From assembly GCA_011171075.1 (NCBI GenBank), contig DUFD01000019.1, positions 1 through 64,000 of the forward strand: DNA of 64,000 bases. The letters run 5' to 3'. The stretch's first letter is position 1. Every line of letters begins with the position of its first letter. Of the stretch, positions 26,890 through 35,968 are shown piece after piece. This DNA is from Dehalococcoidia bacterium. GTDB lineage: Bacteria > Chloroflexota > Dehalococcoidia > Dehalococcoidales > Fen-1064. Under the pieces are notes generated by a model, which worked only from the letters and a program-made list of their open reading frames with translations, made no database searches and was not told the origin of the DNA. The position numbers and the translations under genes were made by a program.

Positions 26890-27861
26890 TCATCGAAGTC
26901 TCAAAGTCACCAGCTTCTTCACGATTACTCCACGGAGACGTGCGGGTAGAAAATCCTTGGCCGTATCCATTAGGAGAGAGAGCCCTCTCATTTCCCATAG
27001 CGCTCCCGGATGAGTCTTTAAAGCCTTTAACAAATACCGTAGCCCTGTGCCTTGGTGTCCTGTACGGACAGAAACCCTGGAGAGAATACAATACTCTTTA
27101 AAATATACCTTTTTTCGCAAATGACTGTAGAGGGGGCCAAGTTCTTCGTCTTCAAACACTGATTCCAGTATGGCCGCATGGGCACTCTGGACAACATCAG
27201 CACCCTTAATGGCTGTCATACTCTGGAAATGAAACCGGACTTTCGCTAGCGGCTCGGCAAGGTGTCCGACGTCAAATTTCTTTGCCAGGCGAATCCATAA
27301 GGCCAAGTCGCCGCTCATACGAAGGGTCGTATCGAAAAGTCCAATCTCCTCAAAACAGGAACTCCGCACTAAGGCTGCGGAGGTATGAGTTTCGTCATGG
27401 TAGTCGGGGAAAATGAAATGTGCGATCTCCTCCTTGCCGTCCCTGACAAAGGTGTCTATAATGCCGCGTGGTCTCCTTAGCCGCAGAGGGCGGCCATCCT
27501 CATCAATGGTGTAGAATTGCCCGAAGCAACAACCTGCCTCGGGGTGCTGGTCCAGAAATGACACACACTTCTCGAGGGCATCCTCTAGCAGAATGTCATC
27601 AGAGTCTAAGAAGATAAGATACTCCCCGCTGGCAAGCTCGGTACCCTTGTTGCGGGCGGCGGATAGCCCCTGGTTCTCCTGCCGGAAGTAAATCACTGCT
27701 GGGAGAAAACTCCTCACTACTTCTGCTGTGTTGTCGGTGGAGCCATCATCGATGACGATTATCTCGAAGTCGCGGTAGGTCTGGGCTAACGCACTCCTCA
27801 CTGCCTCACCGAGGAACTGGGCCTGATTGTATGTGGGGATAATTACACTAACTTTCGGCAC
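26890..27861 (-). CDS. GT2-family glycosyltransferase (tandem copy A)
   Basis: A GT-A glycosyltransferase of 323 residues with VSVIIPTYNQ at the start, IDDGSTDNT at 38-46 and an intact DxD in FLDSDD near residue 86. The acceptor part includes GDLALWIRLAK. It uses a GTG start with GAGGAG 9 nt upstream. It is clearly paralogous along its length to the next gene upstream (27895-28872), sharing blocks such as NQAQFLGEAV, ELGPLYSHL and TAKDFLP/AAKDFLP, so the pair is a tandem duplication. Comparison shows that this copy kept the metal-binding Asp that the other has lost. Confidence 0.88.
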   Translation of the reverse strand: MPKVSVIIPTYNQAQFLGEAVRSALAQTYRDFEIIVIDDGSTDNTAEVVRSFLPAVIYFRQENQGLSAARNKGTELASGEYLIFLDSDDILLEDALEKCVSFLDQHPEAGCCFGQFYTIDEDGRPLRLRRPRGIIDTFVRDGKEEIAHFIFPDYHDETHTSAALVRSSCFEEIGLFDTTLRMSGDLALWIRLAKKFDVGHLAEPLAKVRFHFQSMTAIKGADVVQSAHAAILESVFEDEELGPLYSHLRKKVYFKEYCILSRVSVRTGHQGTGLRYLLKALKTHPGALWEMRGLSLLMDTAKDFLPARLRGVIVKKLVTLRLR

Positions 27862-27894
27862 GATTCCAAACTCCTCGTTAGCTGTTTTGAGTTT

Positions 27895-28872
27895 TCATCG
27901 AAGCCCCAAAGACATCAGTGTCTTCACGATTGCGTTACGGAGCCGTCGGGGCAGGAAATCCTTGGCTGCATCGATCAAAAGGGAAAGTCCCCTTACTTCC
28001 ACTAACATAACCGGGCAGGTCTTTAAAGCGCTCAATAAATACAGGATTCCTGTACCTTTATGTCCGGTTCGGGCGGATACTCTAGAACAGAGACAATAAA
28101 GGCTGAAATAGGCTTTATTTTGCAAATGGCTGTAAAGGGGGCCGAGCTCTGCATCCTTGAACACCGATTCCAAAACAGCTGTGTGCGCGTTCTGTAAAAT
28201 ATCCAGACCTGTTATAGCTGTCAAGCTGTTGGTGTGGAACCTGGCTTTCAACAGTGGCTCAGCAAGATGACCAACGGCGTACCTCTTTGCTAGCCGGATG
28301 GACATATCCCAGTCCTCGCTCATGCGGAGCTTGGTATCAAATAGCCCTACACTCTCAAAGCAAGAACGGCGAACTAGGAAAGGGAAGGCGGCATCCTTTT
28401 GGTCCCCTAAAAGAAGGAGAGCTATCTCCTTCTTGCCATCTCGAATAAAGGTGGCTCTGGGACCGCGCGGCCTCGACCGCAGGGGACGGCCGTTTTCGTC
28501 TATGGTGTAGCTCTGTCCGTCACAGAAGCCTGCCTCAGGGTGCTGGTTCATGAATGTTACACACTTCTCGATTGTATTCTCGAACAGGACGTCGTCAGAT
28601 GCAAGAAAGAGCATGTACTCGCCTGTTGCCATCTTAATCGCCGTATTATTGGCAGCGGATACGCCCTGATTCTCCTGGCGGAAGTACTTCACAGCTGGCG
28701 GGAAACCTTTCGCTACTTCCGGGGTGTTGTCTGTGGAGCCGTCATCAATGACGATTACCTCGCAATCTTGGTAGGTCTGGGCTAATGCACTACTCACTGC
28801 CTCCCCGAGGAACTGAGCTTGGTTATAGGCCGGAATAATTATACTAACTCTTGGCACGGCTCTTGACTTCAC
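27895..28872 (-). CDS. GT2-family glycosyltransferase (tandem copy B, DxD altered)
   Basis: A GT-A glycosyltransferase of 325 residues, a tandem paralogue of the 26890-27861 protein. The nucleotide motif IDDGSTDNT is intact, but the metal-binding DxD reads Ala-Ser-Asp (FLASDD, A91) where its paralogue has Asp-Ser-Asp. That should weaken or change donor binding. The next residue pair (DD) may compensate. The GTG at 28872 lies inside the upstream gene; an in-frame GTG 15 nt later would give a start like the paralogue and is a fair alternative. The gene overlaps the end of the preceding glycosyltransferase by 29 nt. Confidence 0.85.
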   Translation of the reverse strand: MKSRAVPRVSIIIPAYNQAQFLGEAVSSALAQTYQDCEVIVIDDGSTDNTPEVAKGFPPAVKYFRQENQGVSAANNTAIKMATGEYMLFLASDDVLFENTIEKCVTFMNQHPEAGFCDGQSYTIDENGRPLRSRPRGPRATFIRDGKKEIALLLLGDQKDAAFPFLVRRSCFESVGLFDTKLRMSEDWDMSIRLAKRYAVGHLAEPLLKARFHTNSLTAITGLDILQNAHTAVLESVFKDAELGPLYSHLQNKAYFSLYCLCSRVSARTGHKGTGILYLLSALKTCPVMLVEVRGLSLLIDAAKDFLPRRLRNAIVKTLMSLGLR

Positions 28873-30013
28873 CTTCTGACTTTCCCTTGAGGAGCTTTAA
28901 CCAGAGGTCTTGGTACTGCGTTACCATATGTTTCTGACTGAACTGCGAAAGGACCTTAGCCCGGCCATTCTCACCCATTTGACGGGCCTGTTCTGGGTCG
29001 TCAAGAAGAGAAAGCACAGCCTCTGCTAGTGCCTTGGGTTCTCTAGCAGGCACCAGGAAGCCATTCTCCCCCGGAATTACCAGCTCCTTGTTCCCGCCCA
29101 CATCTGTGGCTACCACTGGCTTACCAAGTGCCATGGCTTCCAGTAAGCTGTTGGAGCACCCTTCGTGGTCTACTGAGGAGAGTACCGACACATCAAAGAG
29201 GGACAGGTAATTGCCGACCTGTTGGTGTGCCCCCAAGAAGACCACCTGCTTGGCGAGCTTAAGCTTTTTCGCCATGACCTCTAAGTCGGACCGGAGGGAG
29301 CCATCGCCCAGAATTGCGAAGTGTACTTCTGGCCTGTATTCATGAACTATGCTGGCGCTTTTCAGGAACGTGGCATGGTCTTTCACGGGTGAGATCCAAG
29401 CGCTAATGCCTACCACAGGTTCCCCTGGTTTAAGCCCTGTTTCAGTTCTGATTTCAGCAACTCGGACGGGATCCACCTCCAGACGTCTGAAATCCAGGCC
29501 ATTGTAGATAACCGTTGTTTTCTCTGGCCGGTATCCACGGTCTATTAATAAGCGTTGTCCTGCCACGCTATTAGCCACAGCAATCTGAGCAAAGTGACCC
29601 AGGAAGTCTTCCAAAGTGCAGATTACATAATCGATTCGGCGTGGATTGTTCCTTACCCCACAGCGTTCTGTCACAACCTTTACCGGGGTCCTAACCAGGA
29701 AAGCAGGTAAAAGGCCGAATAGGGTGGCCGAGGAGAGAAACGGCTGGATAACATTAACACGTCTCTGCCGGAGAAGTCTCATGATACGGAGGATAGGCGA
29801 GAGGTCATATCTGTTTACACGCTTGAGGCAGATAAACTCGACTCCCGGTAGTTGCTGTAAATACTCATCGAGAGGTCCCGGGTATAGGGTGATAACTATC
29901 ACGTTGAACAGTTGCTTGTCAATGCCGCTTGCTAGAGCTATGAGCTGCTGCTCGGCACCGCCTCCGCCCGACAAATTTGTCATGAGGAGAACAGTAGGTT
30001 TATGATTTCTCAC
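28844..30013 (-). CDS. GT4-family glycosyltransferase
   Basis: A retaining GT-B glycosyltransferase of 389 residues. The N-terminus has LSGGGGAEQQ, typical of WaaG-like enzymes. The donor domain shows GISAWISPVKDH, AILGDGSLR and the full EGCSNSLLEAMALGKPVVA motif with both glutamates. It uses a GTG start with GGAGG about 6 nt before it. The downstream glycosyltransferase gene overlaps its 3' end, which implies translational coupling. The sugar donor is not assignable. Confidence 0.9.
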   Translation of the reverse strand: MRNHKPTVLLMTNLSGGGGAEQQLIALASGIDKQLFNVIVITLYPGPLDEYLQQLPGVEFICLKRVNRYDLSPILRIMRLLRQRRVNVIQPFLSSATLFGLLPAFLVRTPVKVVTERCGVRNNPRRIDYVICTLEDFLGHFAQIAVANSVAGQRLLIDRGYRPEKTTVIYNGLDFRRLEVDPVRVAEIRTETGLKPGEPVVGISAWISPVKDHATFLKSASIVHEYRPEVHFAILGDGSLRSDLEVMAKKLKLAKQVVFLGAHQQVGNYLSLFDVSVLSSVDHEGCSNSLLEAMALGKPVVATDVGGNKELVIPGENGFLVPAREPKALAEAVLSLLDDPEQARQMGENGRAKVLSQFSQKHMVTQYQDLWLKLLKGKSEGEVKSRAKS

Positions 30014-30146
30014 GTGTTACCTCCAAATTTTTCGTCACCGCTCACCATCGCTTCTATTTTTCTCTGTAACCCAATTCCGTATAAGTAAGATTTCTTGTGG
30101 ATGTAGGTCAAGGAGAAATGGTTAAGTAGCCAACATTACGTTCATG

Positions 30147-31586
30147 CTAAGACCTATTGGCTTGTTCATCAGGCTTTGGGACTACGAGTAACTTGACAAC
30201 GGCGATCGAAAAGCCTCCCATGATCCATAATAGCCATACGCTATCCATAACATTATGGGTGAAAGCGTTCACAACATAGGCTACTAAGGCACCGCAGCAA
30301 CCGAGGGCAAGACCCTTTAGGAAGCGGTTCGTCGATTTTCGGTATACGTCTAAGAAATTACGTAGGATACCTACAAATATCGATACGTAAGCCAATAATG
30401 CTAGGGTGCCGTAGGAGAGCCAGGCACGGATGAAGTCATTGTGAACCTCCGTTTGTCCTAGGATACCTCCCGCGCCCTGTGTTTCCATGTATTGGGAACG
30501 GATGTTAGATGAATATTCTAGGGATTCCTCCTGGAAACTGTAGTATCCGATACCTAGGAGAGGATTATCCATGGCGATGCTAATCCCTGCCTGCCAGAGC
30601 ACAGGTCTTGCCGCAGCACTCGAGTCATCGGTGAACCATTGCGAATATCGATTGCTTGTCATGTCGGAGTAGTAAACGAACGCGGCAATCAGAACCAGCG
30701 ACGCCAGCAGCAGTTCCTTTCTAGGCTTGTCCTGCATCCAGAAGATAATGGCAAGAAGCCCTGGAGCTAGGGCATACATACCAGAACGGGTGAAGGTGAA
30801 GTAAAGGGCCGCAATCATGACTATAGTTAACACTGCCAAAATTTTTCTTGCACCGGGGCCTACCCCTTTTAGGAAATATATACTGACCATCGGTATCAGG
30901 ATTACCGGTAGATAAAAAGCTAGATGCAGCGCGCTTTCAGTCAGTCCTTCCGTCCTTGTCCCACCATATCCACTCGTGGTTATACTGAAGGATGGCATTC
31001 CTATATAGCTATAATGCTGCATTACGGCAACTATGGCCGATATGGAGCCCGTTATCAGGACAACTAAGCTCAGAAGCTTGATGTCCCTCCTATTCTCAAC
31101 GACTGCGGGTAGAAGTACGAGGATGGCCATCGCAGTGACCGCCGACCGAGAGTATTTTAGAGTATTTGTCATGTCCGTGTTTACAGCATTGGAAATAGTG
31201 GCGAGGGCGAAGAAAATAATGGCAGGAACAAGAATTCTTCGTGCTCCATTGCCCAGTTCGACACCCCCTCTGTTCTGGAGGATAGGTACCAAGAGTAGGA
31301 CGGCCAGTATTGTCCATAGGAAACGAACGCTAATCTCTAACTCGGGTGTGAGATATATTACGTACTGGCTTGAAGTAAGCTGTCCGACCATTAAGGATGC
31401 CATCGCCCACACCGGGCGTTTGAATAGTAGAACAAATAGGGCAAGTTGTGCAGCCAGTACAAGGGCCAATGGCCATGGTATTCCAAATTGAATTATCCCT
31501 AGCCAAACTAAACCAATTAGGGCGATAATTCCGAGAAGCGCCCTCCGATTTACTAGGCTTGAGTGAGGATGAGAAATGTCTCTCAT
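30147..31586 (-). CDS. O-antigen polymerase/ligase-like membrane protein (Wzy/WaaL family)
   Basis: A polytopic membrane protein of 479 residues with about 10-12 helices. A large external loop after the mid-protein helices contains the DNPLLGIGYYSFQE segment and TEVHNDFIRAWLSYG, a pattern typical of the Wzy_C/O-antigen ligase family. These enzymes join lipid-linked repeat units into chains or pass chains to an acceptor on the outer face of the membrane. Together with the flippase and the Wzz-like protein it completes a Wzx/Wzy-type set. Polymerase versus ligase cannot be decided from sequence. Confidence 0.84.
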   Translation of the reverse strand: MRDISHPHSSLVNRRALLGIIALIGLVWLGIIQFGIPWPLALVLAAQLALFVLLFKRPVWAMASLMVGQLTSSQYVIYLTPELEISVRFLWTILAVLLLVPILQNRGGVELGNGARRILVPAIIFFALATISNAVNTDMTNTLKYSRSAVTAMAILVLLPAVVENRRDIKLLSLVVLITGSISAIVAVMQHYSYIGMPSFSITTSGYGGTRTEGLTESALHLAFYLPVILIPMVSIYFLKGVGPGARKILAVLTIVMIAALYFTFTRSGMYALAPGLLAIIFWMQDKPRKELLLASLVLIAAFVYYSDMTSNRYSQWFTDDSSAAARPVLWQAGISIAMDNPLLGIGYYSFQEESLEYSSNIRSQYMETQGAGGILGQTEVHNDFIRAWLSYGTLALLAYVSIFVGILRNFLDVYRKSTNRFLKGLALGCCGALVAYVVNAFTHNVMDSVWLLWIMGGFSIAVVKLLVVPKPDEQANRS

Positions 31587-31601
31587 TGTTTACACTTACC
31601 T

Positions 31602-32384
31602 TTACGTCTCAGTGCTATTTCGTGGCTTACAGTAGACACCTATAATTTGACTCCTGAATGGTTCTGTCCATGGTAAAAACTGCATTAACCGGCTAGTCAG
31701 CAGACCAATGGCATAAAAACTTCGACTAAAGGTAAGATAGTCATAAATCTGCTCGATGCCTTTCAGAATTACTCTTTGAAACCCGGTTCGCTTTAAGGCA
31801 TGGTCAAGTTTTTTCTGTGTGTTGCACCTGTAGTAGGTGGGGAAAATGTCCGATTCTTGAGTCCCCTGCATTGCCTTCTTGATGATTCTTTGCCATTGAT
31901 GAGGGACGTAGCGCGATAGGACAAACATGGGGGAAGCAGCACATGGCGTCTTAAACATAATCTTTCCACCCTCGGTCAGAACACGCTGGAATTCGGCGAA
32001 CACCTTTTTAGGGTTTTTGAGATGCTCAATAACAAAATAGCAAATAATGATGTCGAAAGTGCTGTCTTTGATTGGCAGCCTTTCGAGGTCACCCACGATA
32101 AACTTGTCTATGTTTCTCTGGTAGAGCACCTCTGAATCTATACCTACAAGTAAGCCGATGCTCTGCCGATAGCCCCGCAGCACCCAGGACCCTTTACCGC
32201 AGCCCGCATCCAGCACCCTGGCTCCCGGATACATGCTCTGCTCAAGTGCGCCGAATACCGGACTGAAGGTAACCTGGTCTGCTGCTGGGTACAGCCTATC
32301 TTTTAATTTTACTTTAGTCTCAGTGTCGAGCACTGTCCACATCCTTAAACAGTGTTTTCTAGCCTTCTTGTAGTTTGGCTTCAT
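31602..32384 (-). CDS. Class I SAM-dependent methyltransferase
   Basis: A methyltransferase of 260 residues with motif I VLDAGCGKGSW, an acidic GIDSE strand, GDLERLPI (motif II) and FDIIICYFVIEHLKNP, matching the Methyltransf_11 family. The final 80 residues are basic and aromatic, suggesting a lipid- or glycan-linked substrate near the membrane. Its start overlaps the upstream radical SAM gene by 26 nt, so the two are coupled. A likely task is methylation of a sugar or of a polyprenyl-linked intermediate, by inference from context only. Confidence 0.82.
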   Translation of the reverse strand: MKPNYKKARKHCLRMWTVLDTETKVKLKDRLYPAADQVTFSPVFGALEQSMYPGARVLDAGCGKGSWVLRGYRQSIGLLVGIDSEVLYQRNIDKFIVGDLERLPIKDSTFDIIICYFVIEHLKNPKKVFAEFQRVLTEGGKIMFKTPCAASPMFVLSRYVPHQWQRIIKKAMQGTQESDIFPTYYRCNTQKKLDHALKRTGFQRVILKGIEQIYDYLTFSRSFYAIGLLTSRLMQFLPWTEPFRSQIIGVYCKPRNSTET

Positions 32385-33765
32385 TGTGCACTATGCTTCT
32401 GCCGTGTCTCACGAAAAGGATTTTATACACCATATATAGTATCGCCTTCCGCTTCTCAAACGCGTATCTCAGCAAATCAAAGATACGCAAATTTTTGATA
32501 TAGAAGGTCAGGTACGCCCGAACTTGTAATAGTTCCATACTTCTTCTATTAAGATTTTCCAGTTCCAGCGCATTTCCCAGGTGTTTGTCGAAGTCTGACC
32601 AATCTCCAGATATGACCTTGTAGCCGCCCTGCCTATTAATTGCCATCTGATATATCTCTGTGCCTGGATATGGGACCATAAGCCCGAAGACGACCTCGGT
32701 AGTATTTAGCTTGGTCGCGAAGGCGATCGTCTTTAGGATATCATCGCGTGTCTCATTGGGATGGCCGATGATGTAGTAGGCACTTGTCATCAGGCCGGCC
32801 TTTTTTGCAGCAAATACAGCTTTCTTAGCCTGCTCTACAGTCACTCCTTTCCCGATCCTTTGTAGTATAGTGTCGTTGCCGGACTCAATTCCTAGTCCCA
32901 CCAGGTCACAACCTGCTTCTCTCAATCTCCGGAATATGTTGTAGTCAGCCAAATCTACTCTTGTCTGTATATCCCATTTCATTTGCTTGTGCAGGCCTTG
33001 CTCAATAATGGAATCAGCCACGTTATGGGCTCTCCTCAAGTTCATCGTAAACGTTTCATCTTGAGCCACAAATCTGCTCGGGTGGAAGTTCTCAGAAAGC
33101 CACTGTATCTCATTAACTATATTTTGAGTAGACCGGTAACGCACTTTCGTCCCTAGAACCCGCATGCAGAAAGCGCATTTGAAAGGACATCCTCGAGCGG
33201 TGAATATGGGATAAGCCTTCGCCTGTGGATACAGATGCCAAGCGGGAAAGGGTAGGCTATCGAGGTCTTCTATCCAGCCCCTTTCTTCGTTGACCACGAT
33301 TCTCCCATTCTTCCTGAAGGCAAGCCCTTTAACACCGTCTAGTTCACCACTTTGCTTCAGTGCACTGATAAGCTCAACTATAGTAGCCTCGCCTTCGCCT
33401 ATAACTAGGTAGTCGAAGGCAGGAAAGTCCTCCATGGTTTTTATCGGTAGCGCTGTGGCGTGAGGTCCCCCGATCACAATAGTGGCATCTGGCATAGCCT
33501 CCTTTATTGCTGCTGCAACCTCGTGAGCACGCCTTACTTCATGGGTCATGGCTGTAATACCGAAGATAGTGGCACCAGTTTCTCGAGCACGATCAACGGT
33601 TTGAGCCAGCGTAAGTCTTTCAAACTGCGCATCAATGATTGTTACTTCTACTCCGTTCCTTTCAAGGACGGCTGCCAGATACCCTAGACTAAGTAGAGGC
33701 ATGTGATACCACTGGCCTTGTAGTATTCTCTCCGGAGCAGTTTTAATCAAGACAACTTCGCTCAT
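32359..33765 (-). CDS. B12-binding-domain radical SAM protein
   Basis: A radical SAM enzyme of 468 residues. The N-terminal 140 residues have the fold of a cobalamin-binding domain (TIFGITAMTH, VIGGPHATALP, YLVIGEGE), though no clear DxHxxG His ligand is present. The radical SAM core has the cluster motif CPFKCAFC (C193, C197, C200) and a GLGIESGND block. Class B enzymes of this type methylate unactivated carbons or rearrange rings. Inside a polysaccharide operon it may modify a sugar or lipid carrier. Start: ATG with a weak AAGAAG site. Confidence 0.87.
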   Translation of the reverse strand: MSEVVLIKTAPERILQGQWYHMPLLSLGYLAAVLERNGVEVTIIDAQFERLTLAQTVDRARETGATIFGITAMTHEVRRAHEVAAAIKEAMPDATIVIGGPHATALPIKTMEDFPAFDYLVIGEGEATIVELISALKQSGELDGVKGLAFRKNGRIVVNEERGWIEDLDSLPFPAWHLYPQAKAYPIFTARGCPFKCAFCMRVLGTKVRYRSTQNIVNEIQWLSENFHPSRFVAQDETFTMNLRRAHNVADSIIEQGLHKQMKWDIQTRVDLADYNIFRRLREAGCDLVGLGIESGNDTILQRIGKGVTVEQAKKAVFAAKKAGLMTSAYYIIGHPNETRDDILKTIAFATKLNTTEVVFGLMVPYPGTEIYQMAINRQGGYKVISGDWSDFDKHLGNALELENLNRRSMELLQVRAYLTFYIKNLRIFDLLRYAFEKRKAILYMVYKILFVRHGRSIVHNEAKLQEG

Positions 33766-33822
33766 TTTTTCTTCTTAAGTATCAACCTTTGTCGACAGCA
33801 GCTGCATCATTAGATTAGTTGA

Positions 33823-34977
33823 CTAATCTGGCTGGCATAATTCGTCAAATACCTTAAGATACTGGTACTTCGTGTTTGACCACCGGTATTTATCATAGAT
33901 TGCTGAACCACCTGCAGCCAGGTTCGCCATTGTGTCGGGATTTCTATAGAGTTCCAGGATGGACTGAGCTAAGTCCTGCTCATTATCGGGTTGATAGAAT
34001 TTCACCGAGTAATCGTCAAAGAATGCTTGCACGGAGGAGTTCGCGGCAACCACAACGGGCTTGTCCAGAGCGAGGTACTCGAATAGTTTATTGGGCAGCA
34101 GTGGTATGAGGGCAGATACTACCCCGATGTCAGCCTCGGCGATTAGTGAAGGCACTCTCTCGAACGGTACTAGGCCAGTGAAGACCACATGGCTGTCGAC
34201 ACCCAGGGATTGAGCCATCTCCTCCAGTTGGGAACGGTATTCACCATCTCCTACTATCATTACCTTTAGATTCGGGATGTCGTCTTTCAATAGAGGTACC
34301 GCCTTAATCAGTGTCTGCACACCATAGTGTTGGGTGAGACTGCCATGAGTTATGAGACAGAAGTGATTCTGCTTCTTATGGGAAGTAGGCGTATGTTGAA
34401 AAACATTCTCATCGGGGACGTTAAGCACCACAGATACTTTTGAAGTGGGAATACCTCTGCTCATTGCCATCTCTTTGCTGGCTTGTTCGGCTGTGATGAT
34501 ATGGTCAGCTAAACTAAGGCACAATCTTGATACACCGCGCATCAGCTGAATTGCTATATGATTGGAGCTAGTCTTATAAATCCTGGCGTAAGTCTCCGGC
34601 GTGTGGTCGAAGACGTTCATTATGATCTTTGCACCAAGGAGCTTGGGGAGAAGGGCTGCGAAAACCAGTATCTCGGGCATGCTAACTACTTCCACCACCC
34701 TATACCTTCTCTTTAAGGACAGCCAGCCGAGTGTCCAGGAAGCCATAATGAGGACTGTTGAATACTCATATATGTATCTAAGGATTCCTCGGCGGTGATG
34801 CTCCACTGGCAGACGATATACATGTACACCACGGACTGATTCACGTCTTTTTTGCCCCTTTTTTCTGAGGCAAACGACATCTACGTCATAGCCGTGCTCT
34901 GCTAATGCCTCAGCGTCCCTTCGGACATGAGCCTCATCCGGGTAGTAGTTGTGTCGAACTATGCATATTCGATTCAC
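33823..34977 (-). CDS. GT4-family glycosyltransferase
   Basis: A GT-B glycosyltransferase of 384 residues. The N-terminal HNYYPDEAHVRRDAEAL and the C-terminal THGSLTQHYGV, VGDGEYRSQL and PNKLFEYLALDKPVVVA blocks mark the family, the last holding the conserved Glu of the donor site. The GTG start follows GAGGGG by 8 nt. It has no membrane helix, though the N-terminal domain has a hydrophobic stretch near VLIMASWTLGWLSL. It stands between the radical SAM gene and another GT4 in the operon. Confidence 0.87.
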   Translation of the reverse strand: MNRICIVRHNYYPDEAHVRRDAEALAEHGYDVDVVCLRKKGQKRRESVRGVHVYRLPVEHHRRGILRYIYEYSTVLIMASWTLGWLSLKRRYRVVEVVSMPEILVFAALLPKLLGAKIIMNVFDHTPETYARIYKTSSNHIAIQLMRGVSRLCLSLADHIITAEQASKEMAMSRGIPTSKVSVVLNVPDENVFQHTPTSHKKQNHFCLITHGSLTQHYGVQTLIKAVPLLKDDIPNLKVMIVGDGEYRSQLEEMAQSLGVDSHVVFTGLVPFERVPSLIAEADIGVVSALIPLLPNKLFEYLALDKPVVVAANSSVQAFFDDYSVKFYQPDNEQDLAQSILELYRNPDTMANLAAGGSAIYDKYRWSNTKYQYLKVFDELCQPD

Positions 34978-35004
34978 TCGGTTTTTCCCCTCGCAGTCAA
35001 GCCA

Positions 35005-35964
35005 TCAGCAATGTCTACGCCGCCCGTTTTTCTCTTGGAGTAATTCCTCGTATACTGCGACGATTCGCTTTGCGATATTGCTTTGCTCCATATGACTAAT
35101 CATCTCCCGTCCGTTGGTGCGACCGGGGTGGTTTATTGCCAGAATGAGTTTTTCGGCCACATCATTAGGGTCCTGGCTGCATAAGTAGCAGCCATCAGTA
35201 CCGCCAATTACATCAGCCACATCCCCCACCGGTACGGAAACTACGGGTGTATTGCAAGCCATGGCTTCCTTAATAACCATTGGTGAGCCCTCTCCGTCAG
35301 AGACGAGAAAGAGTGCATCGCAGGCGTTCATGTATACCGGTATTAAATCGTGGGGTTTATCCCAGACCAATACCAGCTCTATTGACGGGTCCTTCTCCCG
35401 GGCTATTTCGACTGCAGCCTGCACTATATCAAACCTTTTTTCTGGTCGGGAGAATTCGCCTACCCACAGAACGAGCTTTTTTTCAGGTGGCAGATTGACC
35501 TTTGCTCGTGCCTCTGCCTGTGGCATCGGGCGAAACACATCAAAGTCGATACCACAGGGGATGACTACTGCCTTCTCATACCCCAGTTTCTGCTTTTGCT
35601 CCTCCGATACCAGGATGACCTTGTCTACTAGGGGGGTTATCATACGCGAGGGGAAACGTTCCCAGGTGGCAAACACCTCGTGGCCGTGATGAGTGAGTAC
35701 CACCGGGTGAAGAAACTGGGTGCGGGCAATGATACCGGAAAACACATAATGGGCGTGGATGATGTCGTAGCGGTGTGTGAGGAGCCATACGCAGAGTCGG
35801 AATATACCCCAAACGTAGTTGAGCTTGTTCTTTCTCCCGTTGACAAAAAATACATCGATGTCAATTCCTTCTTTCCGCAAAGCCTCTACCTGGTCTCGGA
35901 CAAAACTTCCTAGAATCGGCATGTCCGGGGTGGGGTACATATTGGTTAGCACAAGCACTTTCAT
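35005..35964 (-). CDS. GT4-family glycosyltransferase
   Basis: A GT-B glycosyltransferase of 319 residues, short for the family. N-terminal TNMYPTPDMPILGSF and THHGHEVFATW are typical acceptor-side motifs, and the donor side has LWVGEFSRPEKRFD, CDALFLVSDGEGSPMVIKE and AMACNTPVVSVPVGD. The Glu-x7-Glu motif is present (EGSPMVIKE). The 4-nt gap to the upstream fusion gene indicates coupling. Confidence 0.87.
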   Translation of the reverse strand: MKVLVLTNMYPTPDMPILGSFVRDQVEALRKEGIDIDVFFVNGRKNKLNYVWGIFRLCVWLLTHRYDIIHAHYVFSGIIARTQFLHPVVLTHHGHEVFATWERFPSRMITPLVDKVILVSEEQKQKLGYEKAVVIPCGIDFDVFRPMPQAEARAKVNLPPEKKLVLWVGEFSRPEKRFDIVQAAVEIAREKDPSIELVLVWDKPHDLIPVYMNACDALFLVSDGEGSPMVIKEAMACNTPVVSVPVGDVADVIGGTDGCYLCSQDPNDVAEKLILAINHPGRTNGREMISHMEQSNIAKRIVAVYEELLQEKNGRRRHC

Positions 35965-35968
35965 TTGT

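Noticed and set aside
26763-27101. Plus-strand frame overlapping the GT2 gene
   Set aside because: It overlaps a clear glycosyltransferase on the minus strand and has no family features.
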